Shown: in pieces, positions 1-11,153 of the stretch
How positions within the stretch are numbered: the first letter of the stretch is position 1
Layout: every line of letters starts with the position of its first letter
Assembly (NCBI GenBank): GCA_905221605.1
Contig: CAJNDS010002772.1
Span: forward strand, 1 to 52,500
Origin: Symbiodinium natans
Lineage: Eukaryota; Sar; Dinophyceae; Suessiales; Symbiodiniaceae
Direction: 5' to 3'
DNA: 52,500 nucleotides
The notes under the pieces: generated by a model
Told to the model about the DNA's origin: nothing
Seen by the model: the letters and a program-made list of their open reading frames with translations, nothing else
Database searches by the model: none
Program-made: the position numbers and the translations under genes

Positions 1-600
1 AAACTTATTGTCTGTGTTATCTCAATGTGTGACTTGCAATTAAAAGTGTTTTGTTCCTCTTGTCCTATTTTAATAGGAAGCCCATTATTTTCTCTGTCTC
101 TGAATAGGCAAACCTCCATTGTCTTAACATTTGAACATGAAGACCTCTATTCTCTATATTTGAATATCAAGACCTCTACATTTTGATATGAAAACACTTT
201 GTATGTTCGCTATATTTTCGTATGAAAGCCTCTATTTCCTCTATGTTGTCATAGGAAACATCTAATTTCTCTATATTGTATAGCGAAAACCTCTATTGTT
301 CTATAGTTTTTTTTATTTTGTCAGTATTTTCAGACATCTTCTCTTTATTTCACGAGGAAGACATGAGAGGAATACATGAAAAGCTAATTCTCTATATTGT
401 CATAAGAGTACATATTATCTCTATCTGTGACTCGTAGACAACAAGTGTTTTTGTTCATGTCTCATAACACAAGCTCTATTTTCTCGATTCTTTACTAAGA
501 AGACGTTTATATCTCTATTTTTAAACGGAAAACTCAACTTCCACCATAAGGTCTGAATTTTCGTAGGAAAGCAAGCATATATTCCCTCTTTCTTCAGGGG
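1..600. repeat. AT-rich degenerate tandem repeat block
   Basis: No gene is seen. From about 60 to 460 the sequence is a drifted tandem repeat of roughly 40-60 bp whose units contain variants of 'tctctatatt' followed by 'gaagacctcta' (near 140, 165, 225, 255, 285 and 385). Base composition is much more AT-rich than the rest of the window. Confidence 0.6.
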
Positions 601-602
601 GT

Positions 603-1140
603 TGGGGGCTGCGCAGACCGCCGCATTTGAAAACACAATGCTCGCATCATGGGTTTGGAAGGGATTCGTAAGCTTTGAAGCAGGCTTGCCGGCTAAAAAA
701 AACGGTGGGGTTGGGGGGGGCGCAGCCCCCCCATTTGCAAACACAATGCTCGCATCATCATGGGTTTGGAAGGGATTCGTATGATTGAAGCAAGTTTGCC
801 CGGCTAAAAAGCGCAGCCCCCCCCCCCCCTTTCAAGCGGGGGGGAATGCTCTCATGATGGGTTCGGAAAGGATTCATTTGCTTTGAAGCAAGCTGGCATG
901 GCTTTAAGAAGCGGGGGGGTTGGGGGGGGCGCAGCCCCCCCCCCATTTGCAAACCCAATGCTGGCATGATAGGCTTGGACAGGATTCATATGCTGAGAAG
1001 TGAGCTGGCACGGTTTTAAAGAGGGGGGGGGGGTCGGGCGGGGTGCAGCCCTCCCTCCACCGTTTGCAAACACAATGCTCGCATGATGGCCTTGGGAAGG
1101 ATTCAGTGCTTTGAAAACGCTTGCACAGTTTAAAGGAGGG
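603..1140. repeat. Minisatellite, about 105-117 bp unit, five copies
   Basis: Copies begin near 626, 736, 843, 946 and 1063 with variants of 'gcaaacacaatgctcgcat', followed by 'gggtttggaagggattcgt', a 'gctttgaagcaag' segment and a G-run or C-run ('ggttgggggg', 'cgcagccccccc'). Open frames over this block on either strand are by-products of the repeat. Confidence 0.8.
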
Positions 1141-1179
1141 GGGGCGTTGGGGACGGGGTTGGGGAGGAAATTGCAAAAC

Positions 1180-1812
1180 AAATGACCTGGGGGGTGGGGA
1201 GGAAAGGGGGAGGGGGGGCGTTGTTTTTTTTGCTGCGGGTGCGGAAGTGCGTTTTTGTTTTGCTGCGGGTTGTGCGGGCGCGCGTTTTTGGTGCGACGGG
1301 TGCGGGGGCGACACGCGCCAGGTCCACTTTCACTCAACTGGGGGGTGGGGAGGGAAGGGGGGAGGGGGCGGGGGGGGGGGGTGCTCGTGCTGTTTTTTTT
1401 GTGGGGGTTGCGGGGCGCATTTGTTTTTTTGCTGCGGGTGCGGGGGCGACACGCGCCAGGTCACTCACTCACCTGCAGGGGAGGAAGGGGGGGGGGTCCG
1501 TTCTTTTTTTTTGCTGCGGGTGCGGGGGCGCGTTTTTTTTTTTTGCTGCGGTTGCGGAGGGACACGTGGGCCGTCCCCACTCACTTCATCTGGGGGGTTG
1601 GGAGAGGAAGGGGGGTGGAGGGGGGGGGGGGGGGGGGGGGAGTGCGTTGTTTTTTTTTTTTTGACTGCGGGTGCGGGGGGCGAGTTTTTTTTTTTTTTTT
1701 GCCAGTATGTGGTTGGAGGGGGGCGGGGGCGGTTTTTTTTTTTTTGCTGCGGGTGCGGGGGCGTTTTTTTTGCTGCGGGTGCGGGGGCGACACGAGCCAG
1801 GTCACTCACTCA
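1180..1812. repeat. G/T-rich minisatellite with long homopolymers
   Basis: A second tandem array whose units contain 'gctgcgggtgcgggggcgac', a 'cgccaggtcactcactcac' segment, then a G-rich stretch and a T-run. Units recur near 1294, 1432, 1540 and 1775. A G-run of about 20 lies at 1620-1640 and T-runs of 10-16 are frequent. The Gly/Phe-rich open frames here (up to 266 codons) are low-complexity artefacts. Confidence 0.75.
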
Positions 1813-1814
1813 CC

Positions 1815-2290
1815 GGGGCGGCCCCCGAAAAAAACACCCACAGCAAAAAAGCGCCCGCAACAAAAAAAAACACGGGTTCCCACCCAAAACCCCAAAACCC
1901 CTAAAGCCTGAAAACCCCTAAGCCCTAATGAACCCTAAAAACCCGAAGCCCTAAACCCCAAAAGCCGAACCCTACACCCTAAACCCAATAAAGCCTAAAA
2001 AAACCTGAGGCCTAGACCAAAAAAAACCTAAACCCTAAACACCCCCAAACTCTAAACCCCAAAAAACCCTGCAAAACCTTAAACCATAAACCTAAAAAAA
2101 CCTTAAACCCTAAATCCTAAATACCCCCTAAAGCCTCACTCAAGCCCTCAACCCAAAACGAAACCTGAGCCCTAAACCGAAAAAAAACCCTAAACCCTAA
2201 AACCCCCTAAGCCCTCAACCCTAAAACACCCCAAGACCTACACCCTAAACGGCCCTAAACCCTAAACCCTGAAAACCCCTGCGACGCTCC
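1815..2290. repeat. Degenerate telomere-like CCCTAAA array
   Basis: About 470 bp of imperfect CCCTAAA and CCCTAAAC units with many A-run insertions (for example 'ccctaaaccctaaac', 'aaaaaccctaaacc'). This is the plant, dinoflagellate and chromerid telomere type (TTTAGGG on the other strand). The units are too degenerate for an active telomere and there is about 1.8 kb of other repeat to the left, so I read it as subtelomeric or interstitial. Confidence 0.75.
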
Positions 2291-2345
2291 CGCATGACGC
2301 CGTGGTCACATATGCATGTATACATGCATATATACATATATATAT

Positions 2346-2370
2346 GGGTCACCGCCTATTGCGGTTCCCC
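2346..2370 (-). repeat. Boundary motif, copy 1 (left outer end)
   Basis: Read on the minus strand this is 'ggggaaccgcaataggcgg' followed by 'tgaccc'. It is the outermost conserved sequence of the left arm and directly abuts TA-rich DNA. Confidence 0.7.
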
Positions 2371-2379
2371 TGTGTTTTT

Positions 2380-2935
2380 TTGCACATTCCCTTAAACCAT
2401 CTAACCAAGAATCCCTCAAACCATTAAACCAATGATCTCCCCCTAAACCATTAAACCATTAAACCATACCATTAAACCATTAAACCAATGGTTTCCCCCT
2501 TCTGAAAATCCCCTAAACCATTAAACCATTAAACCATTAAACCATTAAACCATTAAACCAATGGTTTCCCCCTTATGAAAATCCCCTAAACCATTAAACC
2601 ATTAAACCGTTAAACCATTAAACCATTAAACCAATGGTTTCCCCCATATGAGAATCCCCTAAACCATTAAACCGTTTTCATGGCGGGCAACCATTGGTTT
2701 AATGGTTTAATGGTTTAATGGTTTAATGGTTTAATGGTTTAATGGTTTAATGGTTTAATGGCTTAATGGCTTAATGGCTTAATGGTTTAAGGGATTTTCA
2801 TAAGGGGGAAACCATTGGTTTAATGGTTTAATGGTTTAATGGTTTAGGGGATTTTCATAAGGGGGAAACCATTGGTTTAATGGTTTAATGGTTTATTGGT
2901 TTAATGGTTTGATGGTTTAATGGTGCTCCTGCCGA
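2380..2935. repeat. Octamer array (CCATTAAA/TTTAATGG) with internal inversion, left arm
   Basis: About 2380-2685 is built of CCATTAAA units with spacers such as 'aatggtttcccccttatgaa'. At 'gttttcatggcgggcaacc' (about 2680-2700) the polarity flips and 2697-2930 is built of TTTAATGG units with the complementary spacers. This forms a smaller nested palindrome inside the large arm. Unit variants include 'ttaatggct' and 'ttgatgg'. Confidence 0.88.
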
Positions 2936-5213
2936 GGTACCTCGACCGCATCTTTTCTGCTCCTAAACTTCTGATTCGCAAGCAGTGTCCCCTGTATCCT
3001 TTCTGCTCCGAATATTCTGAATCGCAAGCAGTGTCTCCCGTATCTTTTCTGCTCAGAAGTATACGTATACTATATGGGATTGCGCCTTAAACCCTAATTC
3101 TTAAACTTTAACTCTATAGGGCTTAAAGCTTCGGGTTTAGGTTGAATTGCCGGCTTAGGTTTAAGTGCCTCAATCATAAACCCTAAACCTGTCAACCTTA
3201 ACCCTCTAGGGTTGGGGCGCCTACATCATGATCGGATTTGACGAGCTCTGCGGAAATTTCTATATGACAAGGTTATAACTTATTGCTGTGGTTATAACTA
3301 TGGGTTAGGGTTTGATTTTTATACACTTATGTAAACCCATAAGAATAAGGGGAGCCCCATCACGCCCCCAACAAGCGAAATATCCCAAATACTTTACCTT
3401 AGCTAAAATATCTCAAGCAACCATCCCCCGATACGCAATTCCTGAATTCCATCATTTAACGATATAGTTTGTGTATATGTTGAATCCCAGCAAGTAGTGA
3501 AAGTGACGAGCTCTGCGGATATATGCACATGACAAGGTTATAACTTTTTGCTGCGGTTATAACTATGGTTCAGGATTTGATTGATATACATGTAAATTAG
3601 CCTATAAGAAAATGAGGGTAACGGTAACCCCATCACGCCCCAAAAAGCAAAACAAAACCTCTATCCTAAAATCTTTACCTTACCTAAGATAGCTCAAGCA
3701 AAACAAAAACTCTATCCTAAAATCTTTACCTTACCTAAGATAGCTCAAGCAACCATCCCCCGATAAGCAAAACTTGAATTATCCTCTTTGTTTATATTTT
3801 GAATCCCATGAAGTAGTGGATTTGCTCACAGTATTCTCGCGTCACCGGGACGAAAGCGCTACAAACGTAGGCATAACCCTATGGGATTCAAGGTTTGGGG
3901 ATTTGAGCCCCAAGCGCTCTGGGGTGTTTTAAGGTTCCATTGTATAGGTAATTAATGCCCAAACCTTAAACCTAAACCGTTAAACCCTATAGGGTTCAAT
4001 GGTTCGACAACCTAAGGTCTGGGCATGTATACCTTCAGTACCCTTTAGGGTTAAAATCTTTGAACCTTTGGGAGCCCTATAGGGTTTTACGGTTCTGACC
4101 CTAAACGAATCAGGGTTAAGGTCTGAATGCCCGAACTTCAAACACTTAAGATTGAAACTTTTCGAGTTTTCGTTTTAAATGCCTAAATCCTAAACCCCAA
4201 CCCCTTAAACCTTAACTCTATAGGGTTTAAAGGTTCGGGTTTAGGTTGAATTGCCGGCTTAGGTTTAAATGCCTCAATCTTCAACCCTAAACCTGTCAAC
4301 CTTAACCCTCTAGGGTTGGGGCGCCTACATCATGATCGGATTTGACGAGCTCTGCGGAAATTTCTTTATGACACGGTTATAACTTCTTGCTGCGGTTATA
4401 ACTATGGTTCAGGGTTTGATTTATATACATGTAAATAGCCTATAAGAAAATGAGGGTAACCCCATCACGCCCCAATAAGCAAAACAAAACCTCTATCCTA
4501 AAATCCTTACCTTACCTAAGATAGCTCAAGCAACCATCCCCCGATAAGCAAAACCTGAATTCTATCATATAACGATATGGTTTGTTTATATTTTGAATCC
4601 CAGGAAGTAGTGAAAAGGACATTTGCTCACAGTATTCTCGCGTCACCGGGAAGAAAGCCCTACAAACGTAGGCATAGCCCTATGGGATTCAAGGTTTAGG
4701 GATCTAAGCCCCAAGCCCTATAGGGCTTTCAGGTTCTATCGTACAGGTAATGCCTAAACCTTAAACCCTAAGCCTTTAAACCCTGTAGGGTTGAATGGTT
4801 CAAGAAAACCTAAGGTCTGGGCATGTATACCTTCAGCACCCTTTAGGGTCAAAACCTTTGTTCCTTGTAGAGCCCTGTCGGGTTTTAGGGTTCTGACCCT
4901 AAACGGTTCAGGGTTAAGGTTTAACTGCCCGAACTTTCAACCCTTAAGGTTAAATCTCTATGGGTTTAGGTTTAAAGTTTAAAAATACCTAAATCTTAAA
5001 CCCTAACCGCTTAACCTTAACTCTATCGGGTTGAACGGTTAGGGTTTAGGTTTCATTGCGGGCTGACGTTTAAATGCCTGAATCTTAAGCCCTAAACCTG
5101 TCAAACTTAACCCTATAGGTTTGGGGTACCTACATCATCATCGACTTGTTGCTGTGGTTATAACGATGGTTTAGGGTTAAAATATATACATTTATGTAAA
5201 CCTAAAAAATAAG

Positions 5214-5231
5214 GGGAACCGCAATAGGCGG
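5214..5231 (+). repeat. Boundary motif, copy 2 (palindrome spacer)
   Basis: 'ggggaaccgcaataggcgg' (one T/A difference from copy 3) lies in the 261-bp spacer about 5 bp before the right arm starts. Unlike the outer copies it is followed by 'acgcc', not 'tgaccc'. Confidence 0.65.
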
Positions 5232-7274
5232 ACGCCTTAAACCTAAACCCATAGAGATTTAACCTTAAGGGTTGAAAGTTCGGGCAGTTAAACCTTAACC
5301 CTGAACCGTTTAGGGTCAGAACCCTAAAACCCGACAGGGCTCTACAAGGAACAAAGGTTTTGACCCTAAAGGGTGCTGAAGGTATGCATGCCCAAACCTT
5401 AGGTTCTCTTGAACCATTCAACCCTACAGGGTTTAAAGGCTTAGGGTTTAAGGTTTAGGCATTACCTGTACGATAGAACCTGAAAGCCCTATAGGGCTTG
5501 GGGCTTAGATCCCTAAACCTTGAATCCCATAGGGCTATGCCTACGTTTGCAGGGCTTTCTTCCCGGTGACGCGAGAATACTGTGAGCAAATGTCCTTTTC
5601 ACTACTTCCTGGGATTCAAAATATAAACAAACCATATCGTTATATGATAGAATTCAGGTTTTGCTTATCGGGGGATGGTTGCTTGAGCTATCTTAGGTAA
5701 GGTAAGGATTTTAGGATAGAGGTTTTGTTTTGCTTATTGGGGCGTGATGGGGTTACCCTCATTTTCTTATAGGCTATTTACATGTATATAAATCAAACCC
5801 TGAACCATAGTTATAACCGCAGCAAGAAGTTATACCCGTGTCATAAAGAAATTTCCGCAGAGCTCGTCGAATCCGATCATGATGTAGGCGCCCCAACCCT
5901 AGAGGGTTAAGGTTGACAGGTTTAGGGTTGAAGATTGAGGCATTTAAACCTAAGCCGGCAATTCAACCTAAACCCGAACCTTTAAACCCTATAGAGTTAA
6001 GGTTTAAGGGGTTGGGGTTTAGGATTTAGGCATGTAAAACGAAAACTCGAAAAGTTTCAATCTTAAGTGTTTGAAGTTCGGGCATTCAGACCTTAACCCT
6101 GATTCGTTTAGGGTCAGAACCGTAAAACCCTATAGGGCTCCCAAAGGTTCAAAGATTTTAACCCTAAAGGGTACTGAAGGTATACATGTCCAGACCTTAG
6201 GTTGTCGAACCATTGAACCCTATAGGGTTTAACGGTTTAGGTTTAAGGTTTGGGCATTAATTACCTATACAATGGAACCTTAAAACACCCCAGAGCGCTT
6301 GGGGCTCAAATCCCCAAACCTTGAATCCCATAGGGTTATGCCTACGTTTGTAGCGCTTTCGTCCCGGTGACGCGAGAATACTGTGAGCAAATCCACTACT
6401 TCATGGGATTCAAAATATAAACAAAGAGGATAATTCAAGTTTTGCTTATCGGGGGATGGTTGCTTGAGCTATCTTAGGTAAGGTAAAGATTTTAGGATAG
6501 AGTTTTTGTTTTGCTTGAGCTATCTTAGGTAAGGTAAAGATTTTAGGATAGAGGTTTTGTTTTGCTTTTTGGGGCGTGATGGGGTTACCGTTACCCTCAT
6601 TTTCTTATAGGCTAATTTACATGTATATCAATCAAATCCTGAACCATAGTTATAACCGCAGCAAAAAGTTATAACCTTGTCATGTGCATATATCCGCAGA
6701 GCTCGTCACTTTCACTACTTGCTGGGATTCAACATATACACAAACTATATCGTTAAATGATGGAATTCAGGAATTGCGTATCGGGGGATGGTTGCTTGAG
6801 ATATTTTAGCTAAGGTAAAGTATTTGGGATATTTCGCTTGTTGGGGGCGTGATGGGGCTCCCCTTATTCTTATGGGTTTACATAAGTGTATAAAAATCAA
6901 ACCCTAACCCATAGTTATAACCACAGCAATAAGTTATCACCTTGTCATATAGAAATTTCCGCAGAGCTCGTCAAATCCGATCATGATGTAGGCGCCCCAA
7001 CCCTAGAGGGTTAAGGTTGACAGGTTTAGGGTTTATGATTGAGGCACCTAAACCTAAGCCGGCAATTCAACCTAAACCCGAAGCTTTAAGCCCTATAGAG
7101 TTAAAGTTTAAGAATTAGGGTTTAAGGCGCAATCCCATATAGTATACGTATACTTCTGAGAAGAAAAGATACGGGAGACACTGCTTGCGATTCAGAATAT
7201 TCGGAGCAGAAAGGATACAGGGGACACTGCTTGCGAATCAGAAGTTTAGGAGCAGAAAAGATGCGGTCGAGGTA

Positions 7275-7815
7275 CCTCGGCAGGAGCACCATTAAACCAT
7301 CAAACCATTAAACCAATAAACCATTAAACCATTAAACCAATGGTTTCCCCCTTATGAAAATCCCCTAAACCATTAAACCATTAAACCATTAAACCAATGG
7401 TTTCCCCCTTATGAAAATCCCTTAAACCATTAAGCCATTAAGCCATTAAGCCATTAAACCATTAAACCATTAAACCATTAAACCATTAAACCATTAAACC
7501 ATTAAACCAATGGTTGCCCGCCATGAAAATGGTTTAATGGTTTAGGGGATTCTCATATGGGGGAAACCATTGGTTTAATGGTTTAATGGTTTAACGGTTT
7601 AATGGTTTAATGGTTTAGGGGATTTTCATAAGGGGGAAACCATTGGTTTAATGGTTTAATGGTTTAATGGTTTAATGGTTTAATGGTTTAGGGGATTTTC
7701 AGAAGGGGGAAACCATTGGTTTAATGGTTTAATGGTATGGTTTAATGGTTTAATGGTTTAGGGGGAGACCATTGGTTTAATGGTTTGAGGGATTCTTGGT
7801 TAGATGGTTTAAGGG
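7275..7815. repeat. Octamer array with internal inversion, right arm
   Basis: The mirror copy of the 2380-2935 array. CCATTAAA units run from 7286 to about 7515, then polarity flips at the 'atggttgcccgccatgaaaa' segment near 7510-7530 and TTTAATGG units continue to about 7815. Copy numbers between spacers match the left arm where I checked them. Confidence 0.88.
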
Positions 7816-7832
7816 AATGTGCAAAAAAACAC

Positions 7833-7858
7833 AGGGGAACCGCTATAGGCGGTGACCC
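7833..7858 (+). repeat. Boundary motif, copy 3 (right outer end)
   Basis: 'aggggaaccgctataggcgg' followed by 'tgaccc' closes the right arm and is followed at once by a TA microsatellite (7859-7878). Confidence 0.7.
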
Positions 7859-7879
7859 ATATATATATATATATATGTA

Positions 7880-9783
7880 TACATATACACACATACATGT
7901 AGGTAGTAATACGTATATATATATATATATATGACATATATACATACAGTGTATGGTACCCCCCCTCAGTCCACCGAGGTTTGCGGCTTTTGGAAAGGCT
8001 CCGGCAAAACTATCGGGCCAAAAAACTATGTTCTTACGCTTCCTATCGTTTTCGGAGAGACTGTCAAGCCTCATCTTTGGGAGATCCCCACAACTCATGC
8101 ACATCGAAACCAAAAAAAGTTACATTTGAATTCCTTCGCAGTCGAAGAGTGAAGATTGAAGATGCTTTGTTTGGTTCTGTCCGCTAATTCTCAATGTGTT
8201 TGAAGTCGGTGTGTTTCACATTACATGTGGTTCACTGATTCCCATGATTTCTGCAGGATCTTTCGGAGATGAAGCAGGACATTAGCCGAAAACGAAAGGA
8301 GCCATAGAAAACGTCTGAGATCCCTTGAGTGGGCTTTTGCGTTTTGATATTTAGGCGTTCCATTCTTCGAAACTCTTGGATGTTGGACCAGGGACATGGC
8401 GCATGTGGGGTGTAAGTGTAAGCCTCCAGGGTCTCATGGTCAGTGGACCGGTTCGAACAAATCCTGCTGCACTTAGAGCCTTGCAAAAACGTCTTGGACA
8501 ACATGTCACAACTTGGACCCGCGCACAGCCTGCCCTCTAGCTGGCTGTAAGACCCGAAGCCCACAAACCCAGCATCTAACCAGCCGCGAAGCCACAAAAA
8601 AAACAACCTCAGCGAGTGGCCACGTGCCCACGTGGTCGTCAGAAGACAGAGCCAGCAGAGAAGATGGCCTTAGGCAACTGCACAGCATTCGGCATTTCGG
8701 CTTGCATGTCCGTTCCACGAAGGTTTTGGAAGAGTCGTCGCGTGCAGAATGGAGCTCGCGGTGTACCCGATATGTCATCAACATTCTTTGTCAGATGTGG
8801 CGGTTAAGACTTGTTGCGGCGCTGCAGCAGCCATCATGTCCAGTGTCGATAATATTCCAGGCCTACACGACTTTCAAAGTGACTCGTCACTGACTCTACG
8901 GACATTCTTGTGCCGGGATCGACGGCAGCACCTCCTGAGCCGTGGAGTCTGGGGTCCTCTGCTCGCTTAATCCGTCAAAAGCCCACGGTACTGCATAAAG
9001 TGCGGATTCGAAGTTTGGTGGTGGGGAAGGGGGTTGTTTGGTATCTGCTTGGACACTAGGTCAATGAGATCAAGTAGACTATGGGGTGCAAGCTTGGTCG
9101 AGACATGTTTGGGCTCGAGGAGAGCGCACAATCAAAATAGATTTGGTTAGTTCTGGATGGCTCCCATTCCGGTCGTCTGGTCAGCTAAGCCCGGTGCTCA
9201 TTTTGCTTGCAGGCGGCAGACGGCGGTCACATAACCGGGCTTCTGTTTGTATGTGTCTGTGCGTGTGTCTTTATGTCTACTGGCTGGAACAAAGGGCATC
9301 TGAACTACCTCACGTGGTGCCACTCAATTGCAAAGCTTGATGCAGAAGCGCGGTCGGTGGGACAGCTTCTGAATCCAGCGGTCAAAATTTCAAAAGTTGG
9401 GACCTGCAGAAGTCAAGACCTTGACCCTAAACCCCTACAGTACCTGCCTGAGCCTACTACAGTGCTGCACATGTTCCAGAGCAGCCCTACAGCCCTAAAT
9501 TGCTCTCCTCTATTCAAGGTCTGGATTCTTGATTGTATCCTAGAGATCCCAGCCAGGACCCTGAACTCCAAAATGCTCCAAAGCCGGACTTCCATGGACA
9601 CTGGGGGACTGCGGAGGCGGAGGGGTGGCCGGAACAGGGGTTTGCTTTCGTGAGCTGGGTTCCCAAACCTGGGATCTGGTTCTTTGTTTGGGCCCGTGGG
9701 GCCTAGGTCGCATGTGTTCTGCCTGCGGGATGTAGAAGCACTCTTCTAGTGGCGCATGCCACTCATGCGACTGCCAGGGTCAG
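7880..9783. other. Right flank of the palindrome, no gene supported
   Basis: TA-rich repeats at 7859-7945 are followed by sequence of ordinary composition. Open frames of 60-126 codons occur on both strands, but none combines good splice signals, protein-like composition and phase continuity. A minus-strand gene downstream of the Gln-rich gene may lie here undetected. Confidence 0.5.
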
Positions 9784-10756
9784 CTAAGACGAACTCTTCT
9801 GAACCCAGGCATTCCGGACTTTGTTCCGCCACTGCGCCGCCGTTGCCCCACTGAGCGTTTGGTGCACCCACACGTCGTTCTCAAGGCCTGCCACGGATTC
9901 TCAAAGCACTGCTATGCTGGTTTCCGCGCAGGTTTACATGAAGGTGCACCCGGTCAGCGAATACTGCTGCCGCTGAAATCGTAGCCCTGCCACACAAACT
10001 TCCAAAAACACGGAATGCGAGGGAAGCGTGGAGGCTGTTTGGTCCAAACCCTGGGTTTCTCAAGGCCTTGCCCTATCTAGGCGCATCTAGGCCGTAGAAG
10101 TACTTTGGCGTGGCCCTTTTGGATCGACATAGGAATCAAAAAAAACCGTCCGGCTTTCATTCGAAACTTCAGGGCCTTGAAACTAATTCTCTTGGAGAAA
10201 ACTTCAGGGGAAATCACACAAAATGTCCCGACACCCCAAGCCCACGATGCTCAACCTTTGGTTCTTTGGTTCGTTGGTTTTTCGGTTCCTCGGTTCTTTC
10301 CTTCGCTTCTTTGGTTCTTTCGTTCTTCACCTCCCGAAAATCGCCCTCCACGCTTAAGGGCCTGGGAGGTGGAGGTGGCGCCGCAGCACCGCCCATCTGA
10401 TACATCTGCTGTTGATACGCCTGCTGCTGCTGCAGCTGCCTCAGACAAGCCCTGCGGCCCCGGACGAAGGCCCCTCAAATGGCAACTGCAACCCTTCTTC
10501 ACAACCCCTGTCTGAGCAATGCTATCTGAAGTTCATCCAAGCTGCAACTGCTGCTGTTGAAGCTGCTGTTGATACAGCTGCTGCTGGTATTGCTGCTGTT
10601 GCTGCTGCATTTGCTGTTGCTGCATCTGCTGCTGTTGCATTTGCTGCTGCTGCAACTGCTGCTGCTGCAGCTGCTGTTGATACAGCTGCTGCTGGTACTG
10701 CTGTTGCTGCTGCATCTGCTGTTGCTGCTGCAACTGCTGTTGCTGTTGCTGTTGCA

Positions 10757-10787
<31 letters not shown>

Positions 10788-11153
10788 GTACATTTGCTGC
10801 TGCTGCATTTGTTGCTGCTGCATCTGCTGTTGCTGCATCTGTTGCTGTTGCAGCTGCTGTTGATGCAGCTGCTGCTCGGACCTGCGACTCCAGGCAGCAA
10901 CACAAGCACTCTTTGTGAGCTACTCCAAGGAGCAAGGCAACAAGGCCTGGGAGCCAGTGCTGCACATCAGTGTATCTGATTCAAAGAAGCCCTAGTGCAT
11001 CTCTCCAAGCGTGAACAACTCCCCGTTTCAACTAAACCCTTCCAAGATACTTTGGACCGAGTCTCACAGCTCGTTAGTAGCAAAGCCCTGAGTCATTTTT
11101 CGCACACTATCTGCTTCTGATACCCGATGGGAATCATACGTTCCAGAACTAGC
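9784..11153 (-). CDS. Gln-rich (polyQ) protein, 3' part of a gene, 4 exons
   Basis: I do not recognise the family. Exons in coding order are 11153-11095 (phase 0 to 2, begins ASSGTYDSHRVSEADSV), 10881-10549 (2 to 2, about 110 codons), 10439-10390 (2 to 1) and 9887-9784 (phase 1 to stop TAG). The long exon is almost all Gln with regular Met, Tyr and Leu interruptions and begins SEQQLHQQQ. The third exon ends QQQMYQMG. The last encodes LENDVWVHQTLSG, then AAQWRNKVRNAW, ending VQKSSS. Acceptors are AG|G throughout; the first donor would be GA, the others GT. The 5' end is open: an exon at 12475-12510 may belong to it. Such tracts are typical of flexible regulatory or RNA-binding proteins, but that is inference. 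An alternative third exon running to 10362 would add a proline run. Confidence 0.5.

Larger units (their letters stand above)
2346..7858. repeat. Giant near-perfect palindrome, about 2.63-kb arms
   Basis: The left arm 2346-4975 is the reverse complement of the right arm 5237-7858, with a 261-bp spacer (4976-5236). Anchors: 4962-4975 pairs with 5237-5250; 2346-2370 pairs with 7833-7858; the 'atacgtatac' segment near 3060 pairs with the one near 7145. I saw only a few substitutions (an A/G change near 4805 against 5409; 'tgtata' against 'tgcata' near 4825 and 5385) and about 8 bp of net length difference. The ends lie in TA-rich microsatellite-like DNA. No gene was found inside: matching open frames at 4791-4982 (+) and 5158-5421 (-) are mirror images created by the repeat. 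It could be an inverted duplication, a composite of inverted elements, or an assembly fold-back. Confidence 0.92.

Noticed and set aside
1121-1921. Gly/Phe/Cys-rich open frames up to 266 codons
   Set aside because: They are translations of a G/T-rich minisatellite and homopolymers.
4791-5421. Two near-identical small open frames on opposite strands (4791-4982 and 5158-5421)
   Set aside because: They are mirror copies made by the palindrome and consist of telomere-like repeat sequence.
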